From: Tetracentron sinense
Taxonomy: Eukaryota > Streptophyta > Magnoliopsida > Trochodendrales > Trochodendraceae
Direction of reading: 5' to 3'
Assembly (NCBI GenBank): GCA_015143295.1
Contig: CM026557.1
Coordinates: 29,173,760 to 29,237,759 of the forward strand
DNA length: 64,000 bases
Shown here piece by piece: positions 1-11,424 of this stretch (within the stretch, counting starts at the first letter, position 1; each line of letters starts with the position of its first letter). The notes beneath the pieces are model-generated. The model did not search any database and was not told the origin of the DNA. It saw nothing but the letters and a program-made list of their open reading frames with translations. Both the position numbers and the translations under genes were made by a program.

Positions 1-1974
1 AATTCTTTTCTAATTATTCAATCTGAATATAATTTGAATCTTAGTTGTGGTACTTTAAGTCTTATAATTTGATATTATTTATTTAGAATTTATTATGTAA
101 TAAAAGTGATTGTCTGACTTTATTTTATGTAAGAATATTATACAACTACACCATGTAAGCCATATGTAACGAGGCATGAACGACGACTTCTGCCAAGGTT
201 AAGCTTAGCATGGACAGTGTTCTCAGCTGCCCTTTAGGTTTCGTGACTGTCATTTACACTAGGATTCTCCCTTAGTTAGTTCCCCAATTTTTAAATATCT
301 TCTAATGTCCTATATTTTTAACAATTTGATTTTTTTTCTTATTTCTAAATTAGATTTATTCGGTAAAGTAGTTAATAACACCACTATAGCTATCTAGAAA
401 TTATGATGCAGAATCAATGACAGCTAAAAGGGGACTATTAGTTCTTGGTTGCATCTTTCAATCGATGTCACAAATGGCTTGTCTCACACTTTTATTTTAA
501 TTTTATTTTGCATCGTAATAATCTATTTATTCACTAATGCTGAATGTTAGTCTATAACTTACAGTATAATAGTTTAAAAAAGTAAGAAAAAAATTAGGAT
601 TTAACTATTTATAGACTCGTTGGTCGTACACATCCTACTCATTCCATTTCGACAAACACTTGGGGTTTGGTGGGGCCCACCCCCAAAGTGTTTCTCCTTC
701 GGGCAAGATATTAGGGGCGTATATGGCTAGATAGTGGGGGCATATATGGCTTGCAATTGCCTTAGCTATATTGATCCATCCCTTCTCTATCATTTATCAA
801 GTTTTAATATTTGTCCTTGCGATGGTTAGTAGATTTCCTCCATAAGAGAAATTCTTTTCTAATTATTTAATCTGAATATAATTCGAATCTTAGTTCTGGT
901 ATTTTTAAGTCTCATATTTTGTTATTATTTATTCAGAATTTATTATGTAAGGAAACTGATTCTCTGACTTTTTTTTTATGTACTCTTTACATTATACAAC
1001 TACACCATATGAGCCCTATGAAACGAGGTGTGAACGATGACTTCTGTCAAGGTTCAGCTTAGCATGGACCGAGCCCTCGACTGCCCTTTAGCATTCGCAA
1101 CTGTCATTTGCTCTAGAATTCTCCCTTGGTTAGTTTCCCAAGATTTAAATTTCTTCTCATGTCCTACATTGTTAACAATTTGATTTTTTTCTTAATGCTA
1201 AATTAGATTTATTCAGTAAAGTAGTTAATAACACCACTATAACTATCTGGAAATTACGATGCAGAATAAGTGATTGCTAAAAATGGAATATTAGTTCTTG
1301 GTTGCGTCTTTCAATCAACGTCACTAATGGTATGTCTCACCCTTTTATTTTAATTTTCTTTTGTATCCAAATAATCTATTTATTCACTAATGCTAGATGT
1401 TAGTCTATAACTTAAATTATATTCGTTAAATTTTTTTTAGAAAATTAGGATTTTACTATTTATAGACTCGCTGGGCGTAGACATCTTACTCTTTCCATTT
1501 CGACAAATACATGGGGTTTGGTGCGGCCCACCCCCAAATTTTTTCTCCTTCAAGCAAGATATTAGGGGTGTATATGGCTAGATTGTGGGGGCGTATATGG
1601 CTAGAAATTGCCTTTAGTTATTATATTGATCCATCCCTTCTCTATCATTTATCAAGTGTTAATATTTGTCTTTGCGAGTTAATCAATGGTGAGTAGATTT
1701 CCTTCATAAGAGGAATTCTTTTCTAATCATTCAATCTGAATATAATTCGAATCTTAGTTTTGGTACTTTAATTCTTATATTTTGATATTATTCATTCAGA
1801 ATTTATTATGTAAGAAAACTGATTGTCTGACTTTATTTTATGTACTCTTACATTATACAACTACACCACGTGAGCCCTAAGTAATGAGGCGTGAACGACG
1901 ACTTCTATCAAGGTTGTTTGAATTTGTTTTATGTACTCCTACAATATACAACTACACCATGTGAACTATATTTA
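1..1974 (+). repeat. Tandem array, segment I (about 2.3 units of a ~0.85 kb repeat, forward orientation)
   Basis: The same AT-rich sequence starts at 1, about 850 and about 1,713 (AATTCTTTTCTAAT followed by an ATCTGAATATAATT block), so the unit is about 0.85 kb. Recognisable landmarks in each unit are the AACGAGGCGTGAACGACGAC-like block (near 170, 1,020, 1,885), the GTTTGGTGGGGCCCAC block (670, 1,519) and CTATTTATAGACTC (near 608, 1,459). I see no protein family in any frame; short open frames here follow the repeat and are not conserved between units. The last unit (1,885-1,974) is rearranged: it jumps from the GACGACTTCT block to a second copy of the TTTTATGTACTCCTAC block. I do not recognise the repeat family. 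Confidence 0.85.
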
Positions 1975-4167
1975 TGTAGAGCCCTAGACTTTTTCACTTT
2001 TAATGCATGGCACTTTCGTAGCCATTTTGCCTTTAATGTAGTACAATTAATTAATAAGAAAGAAATTGAAAATTCCGAAATGTCAGAAATGTTCATTTTC
2101 GAAGTACGAACCCAACGCAAGTTGAATCGTCAAAATCCGACGAACGAGTCAAAAGATATGGCCAAAACAAATTGGACCTGTAGAGCACCGATCGCTCGGT
2201 CCATGGAGTGATTGATCGGTCCAAAACCGATCGATCGGTAGCTATCGACTGGTCAAGATTTTTGTATGGGGAAATTTTCCAGAGAGTTGATTTTTTGTCG
2301 AGAGCTCGGTCAACACACCGATCTCTCGGTAGGCAACCGATCGCTCGGTCTTCGTGTTTTGCAGAAATTTTCATTAAGGATATTTTCGTCTTTTGGGCGT
2401 TTCACTCATGCCTTAAAGGCCTTGCCCGAGCATTTGAGGGTTCATTCATAACACTTAGAGTATTCTAAGAGTTAGAGGAAGAGGAGAAGGGTTTCCAAAC
2501 CTAGGGTTTGCTTTGGGGATAAATCAAAGGGTTTGTGAACCCTAGATCACCTCAAGCTTGGATTGCTTCAAGATTCCGGTTCAAGCACTCGTGGAGCACT
2601 CTCCTCAAGCTAGGGCAGCATCTACACGCACGTTTTGGAGGAGAGATCCTTCCCTCATTTGTCAAGGTCGGTACCTCTTGCTACCCTCCTAGTTCATACC
2701 CCTTTTTTTTTTTACTTCTTCTTTATTGTTTTCGTAATAAATAAACCTAATAGGATGAATGGATGGTTGTGGATGTGAATGGGCGATTGGATGCCGTATG
2801 TATGGTTGTGATGAATGAAAATGGGGAGGGCATTTTATCCATAATGAACAAACACGTATGATGTGAATATAAACCCACCTAGAAAAGCATGATGTAGGTT
2901 TAATGAATAACGTACACAACCCATGTTAGATGAAATGCCAAGGTGAGTGAAATGAGTATAAATCAAGAAAATGCATGCTAAATTACTTATGTCACTTTTT
3001 AGGGATTATGATGGCATGAGTTCTTGTTTTCCCTAAAATATGATGAATGTTTATTTGTTCGAAATTGCTATATGCTATACATTGTGAAATCCCCCAAATG
3101 TCATGTTTAAATTCAAATGCAAGTATGCGCACGATTCCACGAGCACGGCATGCATGACATGATTTACCGAGGTTTTCAAGAACGAGGTTGAAAGGTGGGA
3201 CATATCCTACGATATGTTTTACCTCGCTTTTCACAAGAAAACAAGAACAAACATTCCACGAGGGGTCTCCCCTCACTCATAAGTGCATAGCATAAAGAAG
3301 GGCCTCCCTTCCCTCGCAAGTACATACATATCATAAAGAAGGGTCTCCCTTCCCTCTCAAGTGCATTGCATAAAGAAGGGTCTCCCTTCCCTTTCAAGTG
3401 CATCTCACAAGGATATCTCACAAGTTACATGATCACAAGCAAGCACGCATGACACGCATGGCATGGCATGACACGTACGACACGCTCAACAAGATCAAGC
3501 AAGACAAACATGACAAGCTTTCAAGTACGAAAAGGGTATTTCAAGTCAAGTCAAGCACACAACAATTTCAAGAGGTTTTATCGGCTTTTTATGAAATGCA
3601 AGCATGATTATAAATTGCTTTACTTCCTTGAATGATATGAATTGTTTCCGTTTAACATATATGAATTGCTCCTGATTTATGTATTGCCATTTTTATGCTA
3701 TGACTATTGGTTAGTATTTGGTACCCACTGAGTATTCCATGCTCAACCATACTTCTTATGTCGGCAGGTGATAGCTGAGCGGCTGCTCCTTTTGATGTTT
3801 GTGCTCCTGGCCCATGGGTGGAGGAGTACGTTGAGGAACCTTTAGAGGAACCTCTGGTCGAGGGTTACTATTAGATGGTAGTAGATTCTGAGTGATGTAG
3901 CTGTGGGTGAGTTGAGAGAGATATATCCATGTATTTTGGCGGGCATGTCCGCACTTTCTTTTGGTTTCTTTTTTGTATAAACTTGGATCATGTATGTATA
4001 TACGTAAAGGTTTGTTAGACTTCCGCTGTGTTTTGTTACATGTTCCCGCTATTACTGTCCTCCATTGTATATGCTCCAGGTCTTTTGCAGGTTATTCTGG
4101 TCAAGCAAGTCATGATTAGTCGTCCAAAGTTCACTCTAACTCTTAGAGTGGGTTTTGGGTCGCGACA
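1975..4167 (+). mobile_element. Solo LTR of a Ty3/Gypsy element related to the one at 51-61 kb
   Basis: It begins TGTAGAGCCC and ends GGGTCGCGACA, the same termini as the LTRs at 51,343-53,733 and 58,915-61,351 read on their coding strand. The flanks are ATTTA (1970-1974) and ATGTA (4168-4172): a 5-bp target duplication with one substitution, inserted into the array unit at CTATATGTAACGAGG. It is 2,193 bp, with no internal region and no second LTR, so it is the product of LTR-LTR recombination. Internal features are an array of GATC-rich palindromes (2,190-2,360) and four ~43-bp direct repeats (about 3,260-3,410; GAAGGGTCTCCCTTCCCT core). The open frames inside it (for example 2,208-2,468 and 3,176-3,421) look fortuitous. 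Confidence 0.88.
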
Positions 4168-6354
4168 ATGTAACAAGGCGTGAATGACGACTTCTGGTCA
4201 AGGTTAAGCCTAGCATGGACTGTGCTCTCTGCTACCCTTTAGCTTTTCACAACTGTCAATTGTCCCATAGTTAGTTTCCCAATTTTTTAAATTTCTTATC
4301 TTATCCTTTATTGTTAACAATTTTACTTTTTTTTTTCTTATTTCTAAATTAGATTTATTCGGTAATGTAGTTTTAATAACACCAATATTATCTGGAAATT
4401 ACGGTGCAGAATCAGTGACTACTAAAAAAGGACTATTAGTTTTAAGTGGTGTTTTTCAATCGACGTCAATAATGGTATGTCTCACCCTTTTATTTGAATT
4501 TTCTTTTGAATCTTAATAATCTATTTTTTCACTAATGCTAAATGTTAGTCTATAACTTACAGTACAATCGTTAAGAAAAGAAAAAAAAAAAAGGATTTTA
4601 CTATTTATAGACTTGCTGGTAGTAGACATCCTACTCTTTCCATTTCGACAAGCCCCCCCCCCCAAAGTGTTTCTCCTTCTGGCAACATAGTGGGGGCGTA
4701 TATGGTTAAAAATTGCCTTAGTTATATTGATGCATCCCTTCTCTATCATTTATCAAGTGTTAGTATTTGTGTTTGCAAGTTAATTAATGCTGAGTAGATT
4801 TCTTCCTGAAGAGAAATTCTGTTCTAATTACTCGATTAGAATATAATTCGATGCTTTGTTCTTGTACTTTGATATTATTCATTCAGATTTTATTAGCTAA
4901 GAAAACTGATTGTCTAAATTTTTTTATGTACTCCTACATTATACAACTACACCATGTGAGCTATATGTAACGAGGAGTAAATGACGACTTCTGGTCAAGG
5001 TTAAGCTTAGCATTGACCGTGCTCTCACCTGCCCTATAGCTTTTGCGACTGTCATTTGCTCTAGGAATCTCCTATGGTTAGTTTCCCAATTTTTAACATT
5101 TCTTATCTTGTCCTATATTGTTAACAATTTGATTTTTTTTCTTATTTCTAAATCAGATTTATTCTATAAAGTAGTTAATAACACCACAATATCTATCTCG
5201 AAATTACAAGGCAGAATTAGTGACTGCTAGAAAAAGACTATTCGTTCTAGGTTGCGTCTTCACCCTTTTATTTTAATATTCTTTTGTATCTTAATAATCT
5301 AATTCTTCACTAATGCTAGATGTTAGTCTATAACTTAAAGTATAATCGTTAAAAAAAGTTTTTAAAAAAAATTAAGATTTTACTATTTATAGTCGCTAGT
5401 CGTAGACATCCTACTCTTTCCATTTCGTCAATTACATGGGGTTTGGTGGGGCCCACCCCCAAAGTGTTTCTCCTTTTGGCAAGATAATGGGGGCGTATAT
5501 TGCTAGATAGTGGGGGTGTACATGGCTAGCAATTGCCTTAGTTATATATTAATGAATCACTTTTCTATCATTTATCAAGTTTTAGTATGTCTTTGTGAGT
5601 TTATCAATGGTGAGCAGATGTCATCTTTAAGGGAAATTCTCTACAAATTCAAATTGATTGTTTGAATTTGTTTTATATACTCCTACATTATTCAACTAAA
5701 TCATGTGAGCTATATGGAACGAGGCGGCAACGACGACTTCTGCTCAAGGGCCATTAAGCCTAGCATGGACCTTGCTCTCGGCTGTCCTTTAGCTTTCGTG
5801 ACTGTCATTTGCTCTTGGATTCTCCCATGGTAAGTTTCCTCATTATTTTAAATTTCTTATCTTATATAGTTAATAATTTCACGACTGTCATTTCCTGTTG
5901 GATTCTCCCATGGTAAGTTCCACCATTTTTTAAAATTTCTTAACTTGTCTTATATAGTTAATAATTTGAATTTTTTCCTAATTCTAAATTAGATATATTC
6001 TGTAAAGTAATTAATTACATCATTATAACTATCTGGATACCGCGATGCAATTGTATGTTAATCGACTTCACCAATTGTATGTCTGACCCTTTTATTTTAG
6101 TTTTTTTTTGTATGTTAATAATCTAATTTTTCTCTAATGCCAGATGTTAGCCTATAACTTAAAATATAATTGTTAAACAAAGTAAAAAAAATTAGGATTT
6201 TACAATTTATAAACTCGTTGGTCGTAGACATCCCACTTTCTCCATTTCGACAAGTACGGTTTGGTGTGGTCCACCCCCAAAGTATTTCTCCTTCTGGCAA
6301 GATAGTGGGGGCGTATATGGCTAGCAATTGCCTTAGTTATATTGATGCATCCCT
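4168..6354 (+). repeat. Tandem array, segment II (about 2.6 units, forward orientation)
   Basis: This continues the array in the same orientation as segment I. The GTTTGGTGGGGCCCAC block is at 5,446-5,456 and in mutated form at about 4,650 (replaced by a 13-base C run) and 6,255. A local ~84-bp tandem duplication of the TGACTGTCATTT...AGTTAATAATTT part lies at about 5,800-5,965. The segment stops abruptly at GATGCATCCCT (6,354), in the middle of a unit, where the truncated LTR begins. Confidence 0.85.
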
Positions 6355-7065
6355 TGTCATGCCCCAAAACCCACCCTAGGAATGAGAGTGAATCTTGGAC
6401 GACTTGTCATGACTCACATGACATGCTTGGCAAACCATCGTGCACAGCGGAAGTCTAACCCAAAACCTCTATGTATATACATATGATCCATGTTTGTACA
6501 AAAAGGGAAAACAAAAGAAGGTGCGGACATGCCCGCCAAAATACATGAGTATGATCTCTCATGCTCACTCACGCTCACCTAGAATCTACCACCTAGTAGT
6601 AGGCCTCTACCGGAGGTTCCTCCACAGGTTTCTTAACGTACCCTCCTCCACCCATGGGCCAGGAGCACAGATGTCAAAAGGAGCCGCCGCTCGACTATCA
6701 CCTGCCGACATGAGAAGTATGGCTAGACATGGAATATTCAGCGGGTACCAAATACTAACCAACATTCATAGCATAATAATAACAGAAATAAGCAGGAAGC
6801 AGTTCAGATAATAACAGGAAAGTAAGCAGTTTATATTTCATGCTTACATCATATAAAAGCCGGGAAAACTCTTGAAATCATCGTGTGCTTGACGTGACTT
6901 GAAAACACTCTTGTCGTATTTGAAAACTTGTCTTGTCATGTTCTACTTGTTTGTCATGCGTGCTTGCCTGGAATTTAAACATGCTCATGCAACTTGTAAA
7001 GTACACTTGCGAGGGAGGGGAGACCCCTCTTTCTTGTGAGATGCACTTGCGAGGGAAGGGAGACC
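6355..7065 (-). mobile_element. Truncated Gypsy LTR at the point where the array reverses
   Basis: It starts TGTCATGCCCCAAAACCCACC, matching the TGTCGCGACCCAAAACCCACC end of the LTR at 51,343, and follows that LTR for about 700 bp (shared blocks: GCGGACATGCCCGCC, the CCTCCACCCATGGGCCAGGAG block and GGAATATTCAGCGGGTACCA). It then stops at about 7,065 within a GAGGGAAGGGAGACC repeat and the tandem array resumes, but in the opposite orientation. The other LTR end and a target duplication are missing, so this is a fragment at a rearrangement breakpoint. The strand given is the inferred transcriptional strand of the parent element. Confidence 0.8.
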
Positions 7066-9565
7066 TATTGACGTCAATTGAAATACGCAACCTAGAACTA
7101 ACAGTCCTTTTTTAGTTGTCACTGATTCTGCATTGTAATTTTCAGATAGTTATATTGGTGTTATTAACTACTTTATTAAATATATCTAATTGAGAAATAA
7201 AAAAAAACAAATTGGTAACAATATAGGACAAGATAAGAAATTTAAAAAATTTGAAAACTAACCAAGGAAGAATCCTAGAGCAAATGACAGTCGCGAAAGT
7301 TGAATTGCATCCGATAGCAAGGTCAATGCTAAGCTTAATGGCCCTTGTGCAGAAGTCGTCATTCACACCTCGTTCCATATAGCACACATGATGTGGTTGA
7401 ATAATGTAGGGGTACATAGAACAAATTCAGACAATCAGTTTTCTTGCACATAAAATTTGAATGAATAATATAAAAATATAAGAATTAAAAAGTACAAGAA
7501 CTAAATAGAGAATTATATACAGATTGAGTAACTAGTAGATAATTTCCCTTAAAGAGATTTACCCACCATTGATTAACTCGCAAAGACAAACAATATTAAC
7601 ACTTGAAAAATGATAGAGAAGAGATGGATCAATATAACTAAGGCAATTGCTAGCCATATACGTTACCACTATCTAGCCATTTACGCCCTTACTATCTTGC
7701 CAGAAGGAGAATCACTTTGGGGGTGGGCCCCACCAAACCCCAACTACAAGACGAAATGGAGAAAGTGTGATGTCTGCGAGTTTATAAATAGTAAAAACCT
7801 AATTTTTAAAAAAACTTTTTTTAACGATTATAGTTTAAGTTATAGACTAACATCTAGCATTAGTGAAAAAATAGATTATTAAGATACAAAAGAAAATTCA
7901 AATAAAAGAGTGAGACATACCATTATTGACGTCAATTGAAAGACGCAACCTAGAATTAATAGTCCATTTTTAGTAGTCACTGAATCTGCATCGTAATTTC
8001 TAGATAGTTATAGTGGTGTTATTAACTACTTTACTGAATAAATCTAATTAAAAAATAAAAAAAAAACAAATTGGTAACAATATAGGACAAGATAAGAAAT
8101 TAAAAAAATTTGGATACTAACGAAGGGAGAATCCTAGAGCATATGGCAGTCGCGAAAGTTGAATTGCATCCGATAGCAAGGTCAATGCTAAGCTTAATGG
8201 CCCTTGTGCAAAAGTCGTCGTTCACGCCTCGTTCCATATAGCTCACATGATGTGGTTGAATAATGTAGGAGTACATAAAACAAATTCAGACAATCAGTTT
8301 TCTTGTACATAAAATTTGAATGAATAATATAAAAATATAAGACTTAAAAGTATAAGAACTAAGTAGAGAATTATATACATATCGAGTAATTAGTAGATAA
8401 TTTCCCTTAAAGAGGACATTTACTCACCATTGATTGACTCGCAAAGCCAACAATACTAACACTTGATAAATGATAGAGAAGGGATGGATCAAAATAACTA
8501 AGGCAATTGCTGGCCACATACGTTACTACTATTTAGCCATTTACGCCCTTACTATCTTGCCAGAAGGAGAATCACTTTGGGGGTGGGCCCTACCAAACCC
8601 CAACTACTTGTCGAAACGGAGAAAGTGCGATGTCTGCAAGTTTATAAATAGTAAAAACCTAATTTTTTTATAAACTTTTTTTAACGTTTATACTTTAAGT
8701 TATAGACTAACATTTAGCATTAGTGAAAAAATAGATTATTGAGATACAAAAGAAAATTCAAATAAAAGAGTGAGACATACCATTATTGACGTCAATTGAA
8801 AGACGCAACCTAGAACTAACAGTCCTTTTTTAGTTGTCACTGATTCTGCATTGTAATTTTCAGATAGTTATAGTGGTGTTATTAACTACTTTATTAAATA
8901 TATCTAATTGAGAAATAAAAAAAAAACAAATCGGTAACAATATAGGACAAGATAAGAACTTTCAAAAATTTGGAAACTAACCAAGGAAGAATCCTAGAGC
9001 AAATGACAGTCGCGAAAGTTGAATTGCATTCGATAGCAAGGTCAATGCTAAGCTTAATGGCCCTTGTGCAGAAGTCGTCGTTCACACCTCGTTCCACATA
9101 GCACACATGATGTGGTTGAATAATGTAGGGGTGCATAAAACAAATTCAGACAATCAGTTTTCTTGCACATAAAATTTGAATGAATAATATAAAAATATAA
9201 GAGTTAAAAAGTACAAGAACTAAATAGAGAATTATATACAGATTGAGTTATTAGTAGATAATTTCCCTTAAAGAGGACATTTACTCACCATTGATTTACT
9301 CGCAAAGACAAACAATATTAACACTTGATAAATGATAGAGAAGGGATGGATCAATATAACTAAGGCAATTGCTAGCCATATACGTTACCACTATCTAGCC
9401 ATTTACGCCCTTACTATCTTGCCAGAAGGAGAATCACTTTGGGGGTGGGCCCCACCAAACCCCAACTACTTGACAAAATGGAGAAAGTGTGATGTCTGCG
9501 AGTTTATAAATAGTAAAAACCTAATTTTTTTAAAAACTTTTTTTAACGATTATAGTTTAAGTTAT
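7066..9565 (-). repeat. Tandem array, segment III (about 3 units, reverse orientation)
   Basis: Units are the reverse complement of those in 1-6,354. Palindrome blocks are GTGGGCCCCAC at 7,723 and 9,445, with GTGGGCCCTAC at 8,583, so spacing is about 860 bp. These three units are very alike (shared TTGACGTCAATTGAAAGACG and GGCCCTTGTGCA blocks), suggesting recent local amplification. Frames such as 7,610-7,882, 8,470-8,673 and 9,332-9,655 encode the same peptide only because the DNA repeats; nothing suggests selection for protein. Confidence 0.87.
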
Positions 9566-11424
9566 TGTCAAGCCCCGATTTCTAAATACTCACAACTCAG
9601 CCCATTATCTATGGTCTGGCCTGAGATCCAGAATTCGGGGGTGAGAGTTAATTAGTAATTAAATTTGGAATTGATGTTTTTGGCATATTAAAATTAGTTT
9701 TTATTTATGTATATATATTTTTTTTTATTCATACTTAGAAGGAAATTAGACTCGATTGCCAATTTGAAAATATTTTCCTATATTGTACTTCAAATAAATT
9801 TTTGGTGAGAGAAATGGGATTAAATCCAAGTATTTAGTTGCTAGAATTTTATAGACTAACAAGACCAATGATACTAATAAATACTTTAAAAATTGGATTG
9901 TTACTCAAACTAAGTAGAACCATTTTTTTTTTTTGATAACTCCTTAATCAATAGGGAACTCCTTGAGATTTAATTTTCTGATTTAAATATAAAAATGTTT
10001 TCCCGAACTGATCCAAAGCACAATAAATTTACAGCAAAGAAAACATATACTAATAATGAGATGAAATGAACTTCATTAAAATCCAACAATTCAAGTACTG
10101 CAACTATTCATTAAATCATCCTCTTATTACCCAATACATGTCAAACACAACAAAAATAAAAATAACAGTAATGAAAAGTCCTCTCTTTCTCCAGTCCAAT
10201 CTTCATGAATCCTCAATTAAGCATCTGAAATTAATAATAAAAGGTGAGCAATGAAGCCCAGTAGGGAACACACCCTAATTCTTAAAAATTAACACATAAC
10301 AAGGAGCAAAATCATACATGCAATTAACAAAAATTTATATGTAAAGCATTAGGATAATAATATGAAAATTCAAAGCTTCCCGGCCGATTTCTAAAAACTC
10401 CTAGCCATCCCAAGCAAGGGATCTTCTCCGGAGGTTTTAGGGCCTTTCACCCAAGGACCCATGGTCCTAGCTTGCTCCTTTAGGGGCTCTCACCCAAGGA
10501 CCCAATGCCCTTCGTTAATGCACCACATTACCATTCGATCTACTAAACACATAAATCAATGACTTTATATTCAAGCATTCAATCTATCATATGCATTTCT
10601 TACAATTTTTTTTTTAGCACACTATATATTTCATAACATGCATAAACACACCAAATAAAATAAAATAGATCTAGATCATGCTTTCAATGTCGTGCGTTAA
10701 TTTAAAGAGAATAAAGGTGAACCTACCTTTGTTTTACTTCGGTGAATTTCTTCAATCTTGATCTCTTCCTTCTTCAAGCTTGTTCTTCCGGTTGATCTTC
10801 CTCTAGATTACGTAACTAGGTGTTAATGTTATTTGCAAGAAAATTGATGAGAAGGATAAAATGACTAAATGAAATGAGAAGGGATTGAAAGAGGTAATAG
10901 TAGGTGTTCATAGTGCCCACGTTTTTGGGTTTCAAAGGTGTGGCAAGGCACTTTCTCATTGGTCTCTTTGACCACTTTCCCTCTTTCTCTCTCTAATAAC
11001 TACTCAAAGCCCGTTTTTCTCTATCCTTGACATGTGTTGCAATCATAACCTTTCACCCATCATTTGAATCTCCTTATTCAACTACAAGGAGCCATGTGTC
11101 CCTTGACCAAGTCTCCCACAATTTGAATTCAAATTAAATAAGAGAAAAAAATAGTTGAGATGTGCTCACAACCTTGGTGGCACCCTATCCAAAATCTATA
11201 CGATAAAGATGTCCTCAACAAATTTGGGTTTTGTTGGGCCTACTAAAATTTAATGATTAGGCCCTCACACAATAATTAATAATAAACAAAAAATTAAATA
11301 ATAATAAATTAAATATAAGAAACATTAATTACCACAATTGCCACTAATACCACTAAAACATTGTGTTGTCTTGAATTTAGTCTATGAGCTTACTTGGGTC
11401 CATAATTAGGGTTAGGATATTACA
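9566..11424. mobile_element. Solo LTR of a second LTR-retrotransposon family
   Basis: A 1,859-bp insertion interrupts an array unit. It begins TGTCAAGCCCCG and ends GGTTAGGATATTACA, so it has TG...CA termini. It is flanked by an exact 5-bp duplication, GTTAT (9,561-9,565 and 11,425-11,429). Removing it restores the unit (TTTAAGTTATAGACTA). No coding capacity and no second LTR are present. It shares no obvious long similarity with the LTRs at 1,975 or 51,343. By analogy of internal landmarks its sense strand may be minus, starting TGTAATATCC, but this is weak. Confidence 0.85.

Noticed and set aside
7610-9655. Similar short open frames in successive units (about 60-107 codons, sharing a LAIYALTILPEGESLWGW-like peptide)
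   Set aside because: They are similar only because the DNA unit is repeated; lengths vary with indels, other units have lost the frame, and no domain is recognisable.
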